From the NCBI GenBank assembly GCA_017551725.1, contig JAFZKY010000052.1:1-64000 (forward strand): a stretch of 64,000 nt of DNA. Reading direction: 5' to 3'. Positions 1 to 7,783 of this stretch are shown one piece after another. Source of the DNA: Bacteroidales bacterium. Lineage in GTDB: Bacteria > Bacteroidota > Bacteroidia > Bacteroidales > WCHB1-69. Positions within the stretch are counted from its first letter, which is position 1. Every line of letters begins with the position of its first letter. A program made the translations under genes and the position numbers. Below the pieces are notes generated by a model, which searched no databases, had not been told where the DNA came from, and saw nothing but the letters and a program-made list of their open reading frames with translations.

Positions 1-2
1 AG

Positions 3-332
3 AACACCATCGGCGGTGTGGAGGAGATGAACAAGATCAACATGAAGAAATCCAACCTGTTGTACGAAGAAATTGACCGCAACAGCATGTTCGTGGGCAC
101 CGTGGCCGACAAGGCTGACCGTTCCATCATGAACCACTGCTGGGTGATGGCTCCCGGTTACGAGGACAAGCAGGATGCTTTCATGGCCTTCGCCAAAGAG
201 CGCGGCATGGTCGGCATCAAGGGTCACCGTTCCGTGGGCGGCTTCCGCGCTTCCCTCTACAACGCTTGCACCGTGGAAGACGTTGAAGCACTCGTGGCAT
301 GTATGCAGGAGTTTGAAAAGGCGAACAAATAA
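3..332 (+). CDS. serC: Phosphoserine aminotransferase, C-terminal part (5' end outside window)
   Basis: This is the last 109 codons of a PLP-dependent class V aminotransferase. The family converts 3-phosphohydroxypyruvate and glutamate to O-phosphoserine in the cytoplasm, the second step of serine synthesis. The reading frame is already open at the window edge, so the start and the PLP lysine are not visible. The visible part has the end of the large domain ([11 protein letters not shown]), then the small C-terminal domain with the substrate-binding stretch [18 protein letters not shown] and the closing helix. The stop lies 19 bases before serA, the next enzyme to act on the same substrates, so the two are very probably one operon. 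Identification rests on the C-terminal motif plus the serA neighbour. Confidence 0.93.
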   Translation, partial: NTIGGVEEMNKINMKKSNLLYEEIDRNSMFVGTVADKADRSIMNHCWVMAPGYEDKQDAFMAFAKERGMVGIKGHRSVGGFRASLYNACTVEDVEALVACMQEFEKANK

Positions 333-351
333 ACACTTAAACAAATAAACA

Positions 352-1269
352 ATGAAAGTTCTCGTTGCAACCCAAAAACCTTTTGCGAAGGCCGCAGTGG
401 ATGGCATTCGCGCTATTGTGGAAAAAGCCGGATACGAATTAGTATTGCTGGAAAAATATGAAACTCCCGAGGAACTGTACGCCGCCGTGGCCGATGTGGA
501 CGCGATGATCGTGCGCTCCGACAAGGTGACAGCCCAGGTGATTGACGCCGCCAAGAACCTCAAGGTGGTCGTGCGCGCCGGCGCCGGCTTCGACAACCTC
601 GACCTCGCCGCCTGCACCGCCAACAACATCGTAGCGATGAACACGCCGGGCCAGAACTCCAACGCCGTGGCAGAACTCGCCCTCGGCATGATGATCTACA
701 TGGCCCGCAACACCTTCAAACCCGGCACCGGTGCCGAGCTGAAAGGCAAGAAGATCGGTATCCAGGCTTACGGCAATGTAGGTCGCCTGGTGGCTGAGAA
801 AGCCCGCGCCCTCGGCATGGAAGTCTGGGCCTTCGACCCGTTCATTCCGAAAGAGAAAATGGAAGCCGAAGGCGTCATCGTGCCCGACACGCTGGAAGAC
901 CTCTACAAAAACTGCAACTACATCTCCCTGCATATTCCGGCCAACGACCAGACCAAGAAATCCATCAACAAGGCTCTGGTCGGCCTGATGCCGAAAGGCG
1001 GCTGTGTGATCAACACCGCCCGCAAGGAGGTCATCAATGAGGAAGAGCTCATCGCCCTGATGGCCGAGCGTGAAGACCTCAAATACTGCACCGACATCGC
1101 ACCCGATGCGATGGAAGAGTTCAGCAAGTTTGAGAAACGCTTCTTCGCCACCCCGAAAAAACAGGGTGCCGAGACCGCCGAAGCCAACATCAACGCTGGT
1201 TTGGCAGCCGCCAACCAGATTGTGAACTTCTTCGTCAATGGTGACAAGAGATTCCAGGTGAACAAATAG
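352..1269 (+). CDS. serA: D-3-phosphoglycerate dehydrogenase, short form without ACT domain
   Basis: This NAD-dependent D-2-hydroxyacid dehydrogenase is expected to oxidise 3-phosphoglycerate to 3-phosphohydroxypyruvate, the first step of serine synthesis. It has 305 residues: an N-terminal substrate domain, a central Rossmann NAD domain (KKIGIQAYGNVGRLVAEKA, about 128-146), and return to the substrate domain at the C terminus. The catalytic arginine sits in INTARKEVINEEEL. It lacks the C-terminal ACT/regulatory domain of E. coli SerA, so it should not be serine-inhibited through that domain. The usual catalytic His segment (TPHxGAST) is replaced by ATPKKQGAETAEAN, so the general acid/base differs. 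Its position directly after serC supports the SerA assignment over a generic hydroxyacid dehydrogenase. Confidence 0.93.
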   Translation: MKVLVATQKPFAKAAVDGIRAIVEKAGYELVLLEKYETPEELYAAVADVDAMIVRSDKVTAQVIDAAKNLKVVVRAGAGFDNLDLAACTANNIVAMNTPGQNSNAVAELALGMMIYMARNTFKPGTGAELKGKKIGIQAYGNVGRLVAEKARALGMEVWAFDPFIPKEKMEAEGVIVPDTLEDLYKNCNYISLHIPANDQTKKSINKALVGLMPKGGCVINTARKEVINEEELIALMAEREDLKYCTDIAPDAMEEFSKFEKRFFATPKKQGAETAEANINAGLAAANQIVNFFVNGDKRFQVNK

Positions 1270-1300
1270 TCATTGAACATCAAAATTTGGAATGTTATGT

Positions 1301-1330
1301 GTAGGGGACGATGGAAACATTATCCCCTAC
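1301..1330 (+). terminator. Possible hairpin terminator after serA
   Basis: An 8-bp perfect stem (1301-1308 with 1323-1330) encloses an inner ATG/CAT stem capped by GAAA, a GNRA tetraloop. It is followed by an AT-rich stretch rather than a clean T-run. It lies between the serA stop and the next start codon. It could end or attenuate the serC-serA transcript. The weak T-tract keeps confidence low. Confidence 0.35.
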
Positions 1331-1351
1331 TATTTTATAAATGAAGATTTT

Positions 1352-1903
1352 ATGAAAAAAAATAGCATTTTAACAATCGTGTTTCTACTGTTGGTGGGAT
1401 TCGTGTTCCAGTCCCATGCACAGGCTCCGTATAAACACAGTATTGGTGTAACGCTCGGTACCACACAGGCCGTGTCGTACAAGACGTTCCCGACCGACCA
1501 TTTCGCCATCCAGCTGGATTTGGGTACCAATTATTGTTGGGTGTATGGAATCCATACTTGGGCGTTCGAGCTCGCCCCGAACTTTATGTACGAGGGTAGG
1601 CTTGCCGGCGGTTTGTATGGCTTTGTGGGCGGCGGCGGAAGTATCGGCTACAATTGGCAAACATATTGGTGGATACCGCGTGAAGGTCAAAATGTACCAT
1701 GGGACAACACCGCCCCATATTTGGTAAGCAAACATAATGGCAAAGCTGGATTGAACGGCTTTTTCGGATTGGAGTACAAATTCAATATTCCCCTCACATT
1801 GCAATTTGATTTCCGTCCAGGATACCGCTGCGTCTTCACCCGCTACTTCTCAGACCACATTTTCGACTGGGGTCTGAATTTCGGAGTGCGATATACGTTT
1901 TAA
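1352..1903 (+). CDS. Small outer-membrane beta-barrel protein, function unknown
   Basis: This is a 183-residue secreted protein. The start chosen is the ATG before MKKNSIL because it begins a clean signal peptide (about residues 1-25, ending SHAQA); an upstream in-frame start would put non-signal residues in front. The mature part shows alternating aromatic/polar strands, several Gly-rich turns (GGLYGFVGGGGSIGYNW), and ends in a terminal aromatic (GVRYTF), the typical C-terminal signature of an OmpA/OmpW-sized barrel. No specific family was recognised. It lies 82 bp after serA, separated by a hairpin, and may be transcribed independently. Confidence 0.7.
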   Translation: MKKNSILTIVFLLLVGFVFQSHAQAPYKHSIGVTLGTTQAVSYKTFPTDHFAIQLDLGTNYCWVYGIHTWAFELAPNFMYEGRLAGGLYGFVGGGGSIGYNWQTYWWIPREGQNVPWDNTAPYLVSKHNGKAGLNGFFGLEYKFNIPLTLQFDFRPGYRCVFTRYFSDHIFDWGLNFGVRYTF

Positions 1904-1989
1904 TTTCCGCGGATCTCGAGGATCACGAGGATAATATCTGCGGTATCTTTGCGATTCGCGGATACGTTGCTCCAAAAGGAAATATTTTG

Positions 1990-1997
1990 TACTTTTG
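1990..1997 (+). promoter_or_regulatory. -7 promoter element for tRNA-Arg
   Basis: TACTTTTG matches the Bacteroidota consensus TAnnTTTG. It ends 12 bases before the mature tRNA-Arg 5' end. A second match (TATCTTTG) lies at 1944-1951. Confidence 0.65.
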
Positions 1998-2009
1998 CAC
2001 CCGCAAAAC

Positions 2010-2086
2010 GGCCCCGTAGTTCAGCTGAATAGAACGTCAGATTCCGGTTCTGAAAGTCGTGGGTTTGAATCCCGCCGGGGTCACCA
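2010..2086 (+). tRNA. tRNA-Arg (anticodon CCG)
   Basis: A full cloverleaf can be folded. The acceptor stem GGCCCCG pairs with CGGGGTC (one G-U). The anticodon stem TCAGA/TCTGA encloses loop TTCCGGT, giving anticodon CCG, which reads the Arg codon CGG. The T-arm GTGGG/CCCGC encloses TTTGAAT. The discriminator is A and the CCA tail is encoded (2084-2086). A hairpin terminator follows immediately. Confidence 0.95.
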
Positions 2087-2090
2087 AAAA

Positions 2091-2115
2091 GTCGGAGATT
2101 TCTCCGGCTTTTTTT
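2091..2115 (+). terminator. Rho-independent terminator of tRNA-Arg
   Basis: An 8-bp stem GTCGGAGA/TCTCCGGC (one G-U) with a two-base spacer is followed by a run of seven T. It starts 4 bases after the encoded CCA. Confidence 0.8.
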
Positions 2116-2125
2116 ATGCCAAAAT

Positions 2126-2178
2126 AAAAATCTTCCAGGATTTAACCGCCCTTTCGAACGGAATCCTGAAAGATTTTT
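2126..2178. terminator. Bidirectional terminator between convergent tRNA-Arg and the riboswitch-controlled gene
   Basis: A 17-bp inverted repeat with one mismatch (2126-2142 and 2162-2178) is flanked by A-run and T-run, so it can terminate on both strands. It sits 28 bp beyond the stop of the minus-strand gene ending at 2207. Confidence 0.65.
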
Positions 2179-2206
2179 CCCAATAACGTAAAAAGAAGCG
2201 TTTATT

Positions 2207-4108
2207 CTATCTCTTCACAATCTTTCCGGTTTGGTTGCCGGCTTTCAGAATATAGATGCCGGACGGAAGGTCCTGCATGTTGATGCGCACCTGCGTGTCA
2301 TCGGCCACCCCAGACCAAACTATCTGACCAAAGGCATTGCACAACACAACCGTTTCGCCAACAGGTACTTGGTTGACATACAATGTATTTTGGCACGGGT
2401 TCGGGTATGCCACGATGGATTCAGCAGGTGTAATATCGTTCACGGAATTCGGGGTCCAGCCGTTCATTACAGCCACACCGGTAAGGTCGAAGCCGCCGCT
2501 GCCGTTGTCCGTGAAGTTGGTGGGATAAGGATCGTTGATGATGTGACCGTTTTTATCCGTGGTAGCATACATCGGATCGATGGTGCCCACCACATCCACG
2601 AGGCGAACATGGGTCACGTTGTTGATGTCGAGGTTACTGTAACCATCCAGTTCCGCCAGGTCAAACGGAGTACCCCAGCCCACCATGTACTTGCCAGCCA
2701 GGTTATGGAGTTGCGTGGCATCCACGCTGCCGGCATTGGCAATCTGTGTGGCCACCTGCGTGTTGGAAACAGACGGGAAACGATAGTAATGAACACCATC
2801 GGAGCTCACTTCCACAAAGGCCAGTTCCAAGAACGTGTTGTTCAAAGCGTTCTCGAACACGGCAAAGTCATAGCCCTCGCCATTGGAGATAGGCTGGTCG
2901 AAGGTAAGCACAGCCGTGCCGCCATCGCCAAGGCTGACTGCATCCATCGTGGAGAGGCTGGAGGGGCCCACGCCGGCACTCTCATTGCCGAAGAAGGCGA
3001 GAGTGGCTGGATTGGCGATGTCAAGGAAGCCGCGGCTCACCGTGCAGTTGGTAGCCCAACCTTGGATGGCTGCGTTGTCGAATTTGATAGCCTGGCAGTT
3101 GTCGCTACCTACGATGCCGTCAAAAGTCTCCGTGGAAGGAGCCGGCAGAGCCACCGGCAAAACAGGATCCGTCCAATAGGTCTGCCAGTAGTCGTCCATG
3201 ATGCCGCACATCTCGTCGCCGAACTTGATAACATCGCCGTTGGCCACTTTCTGCTGATCGTAGCCCAACCAAGCCATATATCCGTTGAGGTTGTACATCC
3301 ACCAGTTGCCTTGCAGGCCCAGTGTCTCGGTGCCATCATTATAATTGATGTCGTAAATCATGCCGCCCGCACCCGTGTAGCTGAAGCGCGAGTCGTAGAG
3401 GGCAATGGTGTGGAGCAGGTCGGCCACCAGGGCGCTGTCGCCGTCAAACATCACGCCCCACGCCTTGGTGGTGGAGGGGTTGCACCAGTTCACGGCTACA
3501 ATGGCAGAGTTTTCGCCGTTGCCCACCCAGTATTGAACGTCTAACTCATTGATGGTGGCATCGGTGATGTTCGGGTCAAACGGGTAGTAAAGGCTGTCGC
3601 TGGGTCCACATATATCAAACGTGGCCATGTTGAATTCCGTAATCTCTAAATAGTCTCCATTAACAATGTTGTCCAACGCTCCAGAAGGAGATGTTGTATT
3701 ACCATTATTGGTAATGGAATACATCATCATTCCACTCGTAATTTGATGAGTATAGCTTCCGTTGTTATACCCGATGCTGTTAATAAAAGTGGATCCGGCG
3801 GGTAAATCATACGTGAAATTTGGGTCTGCCGCGGCTATGGCGCTAAGCATGCCGTCAATGGTGGCGGTGCCGTTGAAACGGTAGCCATAAACAATGCCGA
3901 CGGCCGAAGAGTCCGTGCCAGTGCAGAAAAAAACAGCTGCCAACGCCTCGTTGGTGCCGGTGCCTACCCAGTAGCGGACATTGTTGGCGGAAGCGGTGCG
4001 CGTACCACGCACGGGTTCATTTGTCTGCATGTAATGCCGCACCTGCTCGTTCTGAGCGGAAAGAGCGAATGCTGCGAATACAAGCAATAAACACATAAAT
4101 TTTCTCAT
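2207..4108 (-). CDS. T9SS-secreted surface protein under cobalamin riboswitch control
   Basis: This 633-residue protein has a signal peptide (about 1-19, MRKFMCLLLVFAAFALSAQ). It carries two copies of a related module starting VRYWVGTGTNEAL (about 45-160) and VQYWVGNGENSAI (about 192-303). A third domain (about 325-550) contains the block EGYDFAVFENAL..TFLELAFVEVSSDG and AGKYMVGWGTPFDL. A type A T9SS sorting domain (about 563-633, AYPNP..GIYILKAGNQTGKIVKR) ends the protein. Proteins with these modules are, from memory, seen in cobalamin-uptake loci of Bacteroidota as surface proteins of unproven function. The gene is monocistronic: a cobalamin riboswitch lies in its leader and a terminator follows. 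A role in binding or scavenging corrinoids at the cell surface is inferred from the riboswitch; the sequence shows no catalytic motif. No BtuB-type gene is on the same transcript. Confidence 0.85.
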   Translation of the reverse strand: MRKFMCLLLVFAAFALSAQNEQVRHYMQTNEPVRGTRTASANNVRYWVGTGTNEALAAVFFCTGTDSSAVGIVYGYRFNGTATIDGMLSAIAAADPNFTYDLPAGSTFINSIGYNNGSYTHQITSGMMMYSITNNGNTTSPSGALDNIVNGDYLEITEFNMATFDICGPSDSLYYPFDPNITDATINELDVQYWVGNGENSAIVAVNWCNPSTTKAWGVMFDGDSALVADLLHTIALYDSRFSYTGAGGMIYDINYNDGTETLGLQGNWWMYNLNGYMAWLGYDQQKVANGDVIKFGDEMCGIMDDYWQTYWTDPVLPVALPAPSTETFDGIVGSDNCQAIKFDNAAIQGWATNCTVSRGFLDIANPATLAFFGNESAGVGPSSLSTMDAVSLGDGGTAVLTFDQPISNGEGYDFAVFENALNNTFLELAFVEVSSDGVHYYRFPSVSNTQVATQIANAGSVDATQLHNLAGKYMVGWGTPFDLAELDGYSNLDINNVTHVRLVDVVGTIDPMYATTDKNGHIINDPYPTNFTDNGSGGFDLTGVAVMNGWTPNSVNDITPAESIVAYPNPCQNTLYVNQVPVGETVVLCNAFGQIVWSGVADDTQVRINMQDLPSGIYILKAGNQTGKIVKR

Positions 4109-4235
4109 ACTTTTTAAAATTTAAAAGTTAAACAATACGTTAATGTGTCATTGCTTTGGGAAAAGAGTACGGAGAGAACCGTTGTCGGTGTTTCTCGTGT
4201 AAGCCTACCTCCCGAAGCTGTTCACTAATCATGAC

Positions 4236-4407
4236 TTCCGGCAGGTTTTCTGACTTGCCTTCCCTCGGACGGAACCTTCCCATTGAGCGTATCAACAGTG
4301 GTTTGCGGGGTGTCCGAGGCGGATGAAGGCTTACAGCAGCGGGTACTGTACAGGATTTGCACCTGTTTCCCTCTCACGACTCCCTTGCGGGGAACCGTTC
4401 ACCGGAA
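4236..4407 (-). promoter_or_regulatory. Cobalamin (adenosylcobalamin-class) riboswitch
   Basis: Read on the minus strand, the core is recognisable: GGGAAACAGGTGCAAATCC, then ACAGTACCCGCTGCTGTAAG, then CCACTG and TGGGAAGG of the P6 region, and the B12 box AAGTCAGAAAACCTGCC. P1 closes perfectly: TTCCGG at the 5' end (4402-4407) pairs with CCGGAA at the 3' end (4236-4241). A TAnnTTTG element lies 10 bases upstream. The aptamer is followed by about 125 bases of leader with a hairpin (around 4166-4200) and then the ATG at 4108. No T-run terminator is visible in the leader, so translational control is more likely than termination; that is inference. Confidence 0.95.
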
Positions 4408-4416
4408 AATCGGCGG

Positions 4417-4424
4417 CAAAGATA
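4417..4424 (-). promoter_or_regulatory. -7 promoter element of the riboswitch transcript
   Basis: On the minus strand TATCTTTG, a perfect TAnnTTTG match, ends 10 bases before the riboswitch P1 helix. The transcript would start at about 4410. Confidence 0.7.
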
Positions 4425-4514
4425 GGATTTTTTGTTGGATTCTTGGTATTTGACTTTTTAGTTTCTCACCTCAAAAAACACTCTCCTTTTTGCGCCATTA
4501 TGAGAAAAAATCCC

Positions 4515-4522
4515 TACCTTTG
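4515..4522 (+). promoter_or_regulatory. -7 promoter element of manC
   Basis: TACCTTTG matches TAnnTTTG and would give a leader of about 80 bases before the manC ATG at 4611. It is divergent from the riboswitch promoter about 90 bases away. Confidence 0.6.
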
Positions 4523-4610
4523 CCGCACTAAAACATCAATAAATACGTTAGTACACCTTAAGGAATTAACTTCTTAATTTTAAAGAATATCCCATTAAAT
4601 TACAATTCTT

Positions 4611-5705
4611 ATGACAAACCCCAATTACTATTGCGTCATTATGGCTGGCGGCATTGGTGCGCGTTTTTGGCCTATGAGCAACAGCACTACCCCGAAACAG
4701 TTCATTGATATTTTAGGAGAGGGTCAGACTCTGATACAAAAGACATTCAACCGTTTTACCCAGATTTGTCCCAAGGAGAATATCTATATAGTTACCAGCA
4801 AGGCATATAAAGACATCACCCTGCAACAGCTGCCGGAGATTTCGGAAGAGCAGGTGATTCTGGAACCCTACCGCCGCAATACGGCCCCCTGCATTGCGTA
4901 TGCCAACTACAAGATCCGGACACGCAACCCGAATGCCACCATTGTGGTGGCCCCGTCGGACCATGTAATCCTAAAGGAGGATGTTTTCACCCGTGTCATC
5001 GAGCAGGGCCTGGAGGCGGCCTCCCACAACGATTGGCTGCTCACCATCGGTATCCGTCCGTCATCGCCCAACACGGGTTACGGCTATATCCAATACGACG
5101 AGGACCGCAGCTACGACAAGAACGCCACCATCTATGCGGTGAAGACCTTCACGGAGAAACCGGAGCTGGAGATGGCGAAAAGTTTCCTTGAAAGCGGCGA
5201 CTTCCTGTGGAATGCCGGCATCTTCATGTGGTCGCTGCCGACCATCCAAAAAGCTTTCGAGGCATTTTTACCCGACGTGGACGAACTTTTCAAACAAGGC
5301 AACGGACTCTACGGCACAGATAAGGAAGAGGCCTTCATTGACCAGATATACCAAATCTGCCGCAGCATCTCTATTGACTATGGTGTAATGGAACACGCAC
5401 AGAATGTGAAAGTTATCGCCGCCGATTTTGGATGGTCCGATTTGGGAACATGGGGTTCGCTGTACGAACTGCGTGCCAAAGATGCCCATAAAAATACCAT
5501 TGTGGGCAACCATGTGAAAACCTACGACACGGAGAAGTGCATCATCCATGTGCCGAAAAACAAGGTTGTGGTGGTCCAAGGTTTGGAAGATTATATCGTT
5601 GTGGAAAACAACGATGTTCTGCTTATTTGCAAAAAATCCGAAGAACAGCAGATTCGTCAGTATGTGACAGATGTGCAAGTGGATTTTGGCAATAAATTTG
5701 TGTAA
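4611..5705 (+). CDS. manC: Mannose-1-phosphate guanylyltransferase (GDP-mannose pyrophosphorylase)
   Basis: This is a cytoplasmic nucleotidyltransferase making GDP-mannose from mannose-1-phosphate and GTP, the donor for mannose- and fucose-containing surface glycans. It has 364 residues, the usual length for the single-domain form without a fused phosphomannose isomerase. The nucleotide-binding signature GGIGARFWPMSNSTTPKQF lies near the N terminus. VVAPSDHV and the sugar-binding FTEKPE motif follow, then DFLWNAGIFMW and DFGWSDLGTW. A C-terminal left-handed beta-helix-like segment ends the protein. Start ATG is preceded by a TAnnTTTG promoter. A TonB receptor starts 8 bases after the stop and may be co-transcribed. 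Confidence 0.95.
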   Translation: MTNPNYYCVIMAGGIGARFWPMSNSTTPKQFIDILGEGQTLIQKTFNRFTQICPKENIYIVTSKAYKDITLQQLPEISEEQVILEPYRRNTAPCIAYANYKIRTRNPNATIVVAPSDHVILKEDVFTRVIEQGLEAASHNDWLLTIGIRPSSPNTGYGYIQYDEDRSYDKNATIYAVKTFTEKPELEMAKSFLESGDFLWNAGIFMWSLPTIQKAFEAFLPDVDELFKQGNGLYGTDKEEAFIDQIYQICRSISIDYGVMEHAQNVKVIAADFGWSDLGTWGSLYELRAKDAHKNTIVGNHVKTYDTEKCIIHVPKNKVVVVQGLEDYIVVENNDVLLICKKSEEQQIRQYVTDVQVDFGNKFV

Positions 5706-5713
5706 AACATCCA

Positions 5714-7783
5714 TTGAGTCCAAAAAAATGCCATATTTTTCAGAAAATCGGACTGATACTGATCAGTCTGGTTTTCTGTTTCCCCGGGTGTGTGCAGGCG
5801 CAGTCGGGACGCGATAGCACGCGAGCCACCCGCTTGGATGAGGTAAGCATTGAGAGCGCGCAGCCCACACGCATCGCCACGGGACCGGCCACGGTGCAGA
5901 CACTGACAGCCAAGCAGATAGCTCAAACCCCTTCGCTGCAACTATCCGATGCGCTGAAGTTTATGTCCGGGGTGGTGGTGCGCGACTACGGCGGCACCGG
6001 CGGCATGAAGACTGTCTCGGTGCGCGGCCTCGGCACCCAACATACGGGCGTTTCTTACGACGGAATCCCTTTGACGGACTGCCAGACCGGCCAAATCGAC
6101 ATCGGGAAGCTCTCCCTGACCAACGTGTCGTCCATCTCTTTGACTACCGGTGTACAGGAGGACATCTTTGTGCCGGCGAGCCTCTTCTCTCACAGCAGTC
6201 TGCTGTCCGTCCGAATCTTGAACAACATACCCAAGCGCCCCTTGAGTGTGAAAGCCTCCTTGACCATTGGTTCCTACGGACTGGTAGTGCCGCAAGTGTC
6301 GGGAGTTTATCATTGGGAAAGTCCGAAAAAACCGCAACGCAGAGTAATCCTTAATTTTATGACCGGATGTACACGCTCCAAAGGCAATTATCCGTATCTG
6401 CTTCATTATGGTGGTGTTACAGATAGTACATCCAGGGAACGGCGACAAAATTCCGATGTTTTTGTGTGGAATACGGAAGCCAATCTACTGCTTCAGTTGG
6501 ACCGCACCCAGCAATTTTCGGTGAAATGGTATTATTATGATTCTGAACGCGGACTTCCGTCGGCTACCATCTATTACAATTTGGATGCTTCACAACGGCT
6601 TGGGAATCGGAACACCTTTGGACAGATTCATTATCACAAATATTTCGAAAAAAAATGGGCCTATCAGGCCAACGGGAAAGTTAATTACGACCACACGCAC
6701 TATTTTGATCCCGAATATCTGAATTTTGAGGGCTATTTGGACAACCATTACCGGCAATATGAGGGATTTCTTTCCCAAACGGTGCAATTTTCGCCTTTTA
6801 CTGATACGTTGTTGCGCGGTCATCATACCAGTCTTCGGTTTGCATTGTCCAATGATTTGATTTATAATGTGTTGGATGCAAACAATATTGATTATGAACA
6901 TCCGGCAAGATTCACCACGCAAACATCGTTTTCCGGCATTTTCAACTACGATCGAATCACCCTTAACAGCTTTCTGCTGCTGACCACAGTCAACAATCTG
7001 GTACAGGAGGCGGAAGTGCAGCGATACATTCATCTTGCACCCGCCATCGGACTTTCCGTTAAATTGGCGAAAGATTTGAAACTGCGGGCATTTTATAAGA
7101 ACATCTTTAGAATGCCAACCTTTAATGATTTGTATTACAGAGAAGTTGGTAATATTAACCTGCAACCGGAAAAGACGCATCAGATGAATATCGGGATAGT
7201 ATTGGACCAGCTGTTGTTGGGTGCAGGCAAGGTGCAGCTTTCCACCGCTTTGGATGGTTATTTTAATATTGTAAAAGACAAGATTGTGGCGTTTCCATCC
7301 CGCAATCTCTTTTCTTGGACGATGCTCAACTATGGCAAAGTGTATGTGTTCGGCGCGGAATGGAACTTGCGGATGCAATATCGCATGGCCAAAGGGTTTT
7401 ATCTTAGGCCCAACGGTAACGTCACTTACCAAAAGGCCATTGACCGCACCGACCCGACGAGCAAGACCTTCAACCATCAGATTCCTTACACGCCAGTGTG
7501 GTCGGGGTCGGCGGGAATTGGCGTACAAACACCATGGATTACAGTGACTTATTCTCTTATTGCCAGTGGAAAACGCTATGCGCTGGGGCAGAACATTCCG
7601 GCCAATGAGGTGGCTGGATATTTGGATCACAGCATCATCCTCAGCCACGACATTCCCATCAAAGCCTCCACATTAGGTCTCAAACTGGAATTGCTTAACC
7701 TGTCGAATAAAAATTACGAAGTCATTCGCAATTATCCCATGCAAGGCTTCGGTTTCCGCTTCATGGTATATTACGAGTATTAG
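5714..7783 (+). CDS. TonB-dependent outer-membrane receptor (no carboxypeptidase-like N-domain)
   Basis: This is a 689-residue outer-membrane receptor for energised uptake of an unknown ligand. The N terminus has a hydrophobic signal segment (about 12-30, ending GCVQAQS). A plug domain follows directly (LDEVSIES..VQTLTAKQIAQTPSLQLSDALKFMSGVVVRDYGG, then SVRGLGTQHTGVSYDGIPL). The C-terminal beta-barrel ends GFGFRFMVYYEY. It lacks the CarboxypepD_reg-like domain of SusC proteins and has no SusD neighbour, so it resembles siderophore/BtuB-type receptors more than glycan receptors. The start is TTG at 5714, the only start in frame that includes the signal peptide; it is 8 bases after the manC stop. 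The end overlaps the convergent gene by 4 bases. A cobalamin role is possible given the nearby riboswitch, but it is not in that transcript. Confidence 0.85.
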   Translation: MSPKKCHIFQKIGLILISLVFCFPGCVQAQSGRDSTRATRLDEVSIESAQPTRIATGPATVQTLTAKQIAQTPSLQLSDALKFMSGVVVRDYGGTGGMKTVSVRGLGTQHTGVSYDGIPLTDCQTGQIDIGKLSLTNVSSISLTTGVQEDIFVPASLFSHSSLLSVRILNNIPKRPLSVKASLTIGSYGLVVPQVSGVYHWESPKKPQRRVILNFMTGCTRSKGNYPYLLHYGGVTDSTSRERRQNSDVFVWNTEANLLLQLDRTQQFSVKWYYYDSERGLPSATIYYNLDASQRLGNRNTFGQIHYHKYFEKKWAYQANGKVNYDHTHYFDPEYLNFEGYLDNHYRQYEGFLSQTVQFSPFTDTLLRGHHTSLRFALSNDLIYNVLDANNIDYEHPARFTTQTSFSGIFNYDRITLNSFLLLTTVNNLVQEAEVQRYIHLAPAIGLSVKLAKDLKLRAFYKNIFRMPTFNDLYYREVGNINLQPEKTHQMNIGIVLDQLLLGAGKVQLSTALDGYFNIVKDKIVAFPSRNLFSWTMLNYGKVYVFGAEWNLRMQYRMAKGFYLRPNGNVTYQKAIDRTDPTSKTFNHQIPYTPVWSGSAGIGVQTPWITVTYSLIASGKRYALGQNIPANEVAGYLDHSIILSHDIPIKASTLGLKLELLNLSNKNYEVIRNYPMQGFGFRFMVYYEY

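Noticed and set aside
1944..1951. TATCTTTG as the main promoter of tRNA-Arg
   Set aside because: The element at 1990-1997 is at a better distance from the tRNA; this one may be a secondary or chance match.
2231..3544. Open frame opposite the riboswitch-controlled gene (437 codons, plus strand)
   Set aside because: The minus-strand frame has a signal peptide, sorting domain and riboswitch; the opposite frame shows none of these.
4323..4577. Small plus-strand open frame between the riboswitch gene and manC
   Set aside because: Its first part overlaps the riboswitch aptamer and its end overlaps the manC leader; no protein features.
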